DNA of 27,540 nucleotides from positions 1-27,540 of the forward strand of contig NZ_CAIP01000139.1 in assembly GCF_000297435.1 (NCBI RefSeq). Direction: 5' to 3'. The position numbers were made by a program, and so were the translations under genes. The notes beneath the pieces were generated by a model. That model made no database searches. It saw only the letters and a list, made by a program, of their open reading frames with translations, and had not been told where the DNA came from. This document shows, one piece after another, positions 25,149 through 27,540 of this stretch (position 1 is the stretch's first letter; each line of letters starts with the position of its first letter). This DNA is from Microcystis sp. T1-4. Lineage in GTDB: Bacteria > Cyanobacteriota > Cyanobacteriia > Cyanobacteriales > Microcystaceae.

Positions 25149-26339
25149 GTGTGGCAATATATTATTCCTATTTTTGACCCCGATGTGAAAAACTGGTCAG
25201 CCGAAGCGCGGTTATTGCGCTGGATGACTTTTTTGTGGCTGTCAGTCGGGTTAGTCGTGCTTTTTTCCGCCTCCTACGCTCTGGCTGACAGTCGCTTTGA
25301 TAACGGACTATACTATTTTATCCGCCAATTAATCTGGCTTTGGATTGGCTTAATTGGCTTTAATTTCCTGGTGCGATTGCCGATCGAGAAACTCCTCAAA
25401 ATCGCCCCCTGGATGATTTTATTAGTTTTAGGATTAATTTTGATCACTCTTATCCCCGGTTTAGGAGCTAATATCAATGGTGCCACCCGTTGGATTAAAA
25501 TCGGGCCGATTCTCTTGCAACCGTCAGAATTTATGAAACCGTTTCTCGTCCTGCAAGGGGCGGCGGTTTTCGGTGGTTGGCCGCGTTTAAATGTCAATCA
25601 ACGGTTAACTTGGATCGCTATTTTTGGGCTAATTCTAGCCGGCATTCTCTTACAACCTAACTTGAGTACCACTGCTCTGTGTGGTATAACTCTCTGGCTG
25701 ATCGCTCTTGCCTCTGGTCTGCCTTTATCCTACATGACCAGCACCGCTTTACTGGGTGTAACTATGGCTGTGGTTAGTGTTACTTTCCGCGAATACCAGA
25801 GAAAACGGATTTTATCTTTCCTAGACCCCTGGCAGGATCCCCGGGGTGATGGTTATCAATTAGTGCAGAGTTTACTGGCGATCGGTTCTGGCGGAACTAC
25901 CGGCAGCGGTTACGGTTTATCCCAACAAAAATTATTTTATCTACCCTTCCCGGATACGGATTTTATTTTCGCTGTCTTTGGCGAGGAATTTGGTTTTGTT
26001 GGCGGTATTTTACTGTTAATCATGCTATTTCTCTACGCTACTCTCGCCCTGATCGTGGCGGTTAAATGTCGTCATCGCATCAAAAAATTAGTGGCGATCG
26101 GGGCGATGGTAATTTTAATCGGTCAATCCCTGTTAAATATCGGTGTGGCCACTGGTTCTTTACCCACTACCGGCTTACCTTTCCCCCTCTTTAGTTATGG
26201 CGGCAGTTCCAGTTTAGCTAGTCTCTTTTTAGCGGCCCTCTTAATCCGGGTGGCTAGGGAAGAAAATGAGACCGGGGAGCGCCAGACTTGGCAGAAGGGT
26301 GCGGGGAGCAGGGAGAAAAAGCTGATGGCTGACGGCTAA
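25149..26339 (+). CDS. ftsW: FtsW/RodA/SpoVE-family peptidoglycan polymerase
   Basis: 396 residues, GTG start, about 10 membrane helices. A SEDS glycosyltransferase that makes septal peptidoglycan with a class B PBP. Signatures are NGATRWIKIGPILLQPSEFMK, LLIMLF and GSLPTTGLPFPLFSYGGSSSLAS; the Pro-rich SYGGSS end is typical of FtsW. No partner gene is adjacent. The last codons (encoding about GAGSREKKLMADG) are written in repeat-like DNA, GCTGATGGCTGACGGCTAA, so the tail was probably altered by a repeat. FtsW is preferred over RodA, but they are hard to separate without alignment. Confidence 0.9.
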   Translation: MWQYIIPIFDPDVKNWSAEARLLRWMTFLWLSVGLVVLFSASYALADSRFDNGLYYFIRQLIWLWIGLIGFNFLVRLPIEKLLKIAPWMILLVLGLILITLIPGLGANINGATRWIKIGPILLQPSEFMKPFLVLQGAAVFGGWPRLNVNQRLTWIAIFGLILAGILLQPNLSTTALCGITLWLIALASGLPLSYMTSTALLGVTMAVVSVTFREYQRKRILSFLDPWQDPRGDGYQLVQSLLAIGSGGTTGSGYGLSQQKLFYLPFPDTDFIFAVFGEEFGFVGGILLLIMLFLYATLALIVAVKCRHRIKKLVAIGAMVILIGQSLLNIGVATGSLPTTGLPFPLFSYGGSSSLASLFLAALLIRVAREENETGERQTWQKGAGSREKKLMADG

Positions 26340-26403
26340 AAAGCTAAATACTGTCTCGGAGTCTCCTCAATACTGACTTCTAACCCAATTCCCCGGCCAA
26401 ACC

Positions 26404-26604
26404 CTAGAAATCCTCGGGAATAATCCATTGGGTCGGTTGCGTCAGTTTTTTCAGTCTAGCGGCTTCTGCCATTTCTAACATCTTTTCCAAAGAAGTTGCG
26501 GCAATAAATTTGGCTGCTTCGGCGGCATGGGCTTGATTGGGGCATCGATCGCCTAAAATACAACCATTTAGGCAATCTACAGCACAATTTACCTGTTTTT
26601 CCAT
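26404..26604 (-). CDS. Small conserved Cys-rich protein
   Basis: 66 residues. The N-terminus NCAVDCLNGCILGDRCPN has four Cys with CxxxCxxxCxxxxxC spacing, suited to a metal or Fe-S site or disulfides. A helical Ala-rich segment follows (AAEAAKFIAATSLEKMLEMAEAARLKK) and ends in WIIPEDF. It resembles a short uncharacterised protein found across cyanobacteria, from memory. AGAGAG lies upstream of the ATG. It is isolated in reverse between ftsW and plsC. Confidence 0.8.
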   Translation of the reverse strand: MEKQVNCAVDCLNGCILGDRCPNQAHAAEAAKFIAATSLEKMLEMAEAARLKKLTQPTQWIIPEDF

Positions 26605-26775
26605 AAAAACTCTCTTTTTCTAACTAGATTTGGCCTTTATATTTTAACCCAACTTTTTTTCAGCCAACCCTAGGTAAGTAATTATGCCAGTTAAGAAAGC
26701 GGCACGCTTAACCTTTCCCTAACCAATAAATTACTATATATTTTAATTGTGTGAGGAGTGAGAAGAAAGCAAAGT

Positions 26776-26808
26776 CCTTGGGGTCGAAACACGGCAAGAC
26801 TCCCAAGG
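26776..26808 (+). promoter_or_regulatory. Hairpin that can mask the acyltransferase ribosome site
   Basis: CCTTGGG (26776-26782) pairs with CCCAAGG (26802-26808), loop 19 nt. The 3' arm contains most of AAGGG (26805-26809), the only Shine-Dalgarno-like sequence before the ATG at 26817. Confidence 0.4.
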
Positions 26809-26816
26809 GCTTTTCC

Positions 26817-27485
26817 ATGTCTAGGGAACAGTTGTCAGTCATGAACCAGCCTCAAGAGCGAGAACCTTTTGCCAGTTTAGTTTTATATCATCTCTTTAAA
26901 TGGTCGATCGTTAGCCCCACCCTACACGGCTATTTTCGTGGTCGCGTTTACGGAGTGGAAAATGTCCCCCGGCGTCATCCTCTGATTATCGTCTGCAATC
27001 ACGCCAGTTACTTCGATCCACCCCTATTATCCTGTGCCGTAGGTCGTCCTGTAGCTTATATGGCTAAAGAGGAATTATTCACCATCCCGATTTTAAAACA
27101 GGCGATCGCTCTTTATGGGGCCTATCCCGTCAAACGCGGCAGTGGTGATCGCGGGGCAATTCGGGCGGCGATGGGAGCATTAGCGGCGGGCTGGGCAGTG
27201 GGAGTGTTTCTGGAGGGAACGCGCACCGAGGACGGATTGATCCATCAACCAAAACTAGGTGCGGCGATGATTGCCGCTAAAGCGGGAGTTCCCCTATTAC
27301 CCGTCAGTTTGTGGGGGACAGAAAAGATTTTTCAAAAAGGTTCTTCTTTTCCCCATAGTATCCCCTTAACTATTCGCATCGGCGAAGTGCTGCCGCCACC
27401 GATTTCTAACAAAAGAGAAGCTTTACAGGCAGTTACCGAGCGCTGTGCCGAAATTATTAACGGATTACACGCCCTCGGACGCTAA
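26817..27485 (+). CDS. plsC: 1-acyl-sn-glycerol-3-phosphate acyltransferase (PlsC-like)
   Basis: 222 residues from ATG 26817, preferred for its AAGGG site 7 nt upstream; GTG at 26751 is an alternative, adding 22 basic residues. It adds the second acyl chain to lysophosphatidate in membrane lipid synthesis. Motif I NHASYFD (His and Asp catalytic), YPVKRGSGDRGAI, and FLEGTRTEDG at motif III, where FPEGTR is usual (Pro to Leu). VPLLPVSLWGTEKI follows. Peripheral membrane enzyme. Exact acyl and acceptor specificity is not visible. A repeat abuts its stop. Confidence 0.9.
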   Translation: MSREQLSVMNQPQEREPFASLVLYHLFKWSIVSPTLHGYFRGRVYGVENVPRRHPLIIVCNHASYFDPPLLSCAVGRPVAYMAKEELFTIPILKQAIALYGAYPVKRGSGDRGAIRAAMGALAAGWAVGVFLEGTRTEDGLIHQPKLGAAMIAAKAGVPLLPVSLWGTEKIFQKGSSFPHSIPLTIRIGEVLPPPISNKREALQAVTERCAEIINGLHALGR

Positions 27486-27486
27486 C

Positions 27487-27540
27487 TAGGGTCTGCGGCA
27501 AAAAGTTTTTCTTGGGGACAGGGTGTGGGGTGTGGGGTGT
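27487..27540. repeat. CCCCACA-rich interspersed repeat, copy 3 (runs off the window end)
   Basis: TAGGGTCTGCGGCAAAAAG then the complement of the CCCCACA run. Inverted relative to 23994-24046. The element is cut by the window edge. Confidence 0.75.

Overview
The window looks like a cyanobacterial chromosome, most likely Microcystis or a close relative. The evidence is a phosphoribulokinase with cyanobacterial regulatory cysteines, hemL (C5 tetrapyrrole route), the cyanobacterial families DUF1830, DUF3122 and DUF4359, tandem Uma2-type genes, HIP1 octamers GCGATCGC (for example at 3473, 11707, 19531, 23481 and 27112), and many short mobile repeats between genes. The genus is an inference; no similarity search was possible.

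Layout. 1-656: a nested MITE-like repeat, then a 28-codon leader ORF that overlaps the start of a NarL/FixJ response regulator (657-1370). This gene converges with prk (1422-2423) on a perfect hairpin terminator. 2424-3318: an IS200/IS605 (TnpB-type) relic right upstream of prk, then heptamer repeats and a MITE. 3319-5139: an FHA-GGDEF-EAL protein with a changed EAL catalytic site; an EAL relic and another MITE follow. 5981-11150: an APH-like/P-loop kinase fusion, two tandem Uma2 genes and a secreted FAD oxidoreductase. 11151-11390: a clean MITE.

11466-14834 is the most interesting block. It is a compact three-gene minus-strand operon: a DUF262-HNH nuclease, an XRE plus ImmA/IrrE-like protein whose HExxH motif has become HGxxH, and a PIN-like nuclease. 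It resembles a defence or toxin-antitoxin cassette and does not match a named system I know. A second DUF262 gene survives only as a 5' fragment at 22302-22571, tail-to-tail with the 5' fragment of a C5 DNA methyltransferase (22143-22394), as if one deletion had removed both 3' halves of a restriction-modification locus.

15554-21950 is mainly housekeeping: dnaN with three identical DnaA-box-like 9-mers upstream (a candidate oriC), hemL, a DUF1830 gene, and a ClC-CBS-Usp transporter lacking the gating glutamate. 22684-27485 holds DUF3122 and DUF4359 genes, tRNA-His, an isoaspartyl peptidase/asparaginase, ftsW, a small Cys-rich protein and a PlsC-type acyltransferase. The last four lie between inverted copies of one CCCCACA-rich repeat, the second of which runs off the window end.

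The housekeeping genes cover carbon fixation, replication, tetrapyrrole and lipid synthesis and cell division, without one shared pathway. The accessory genes and repeats between them show repeated insertion, deletion and decay.
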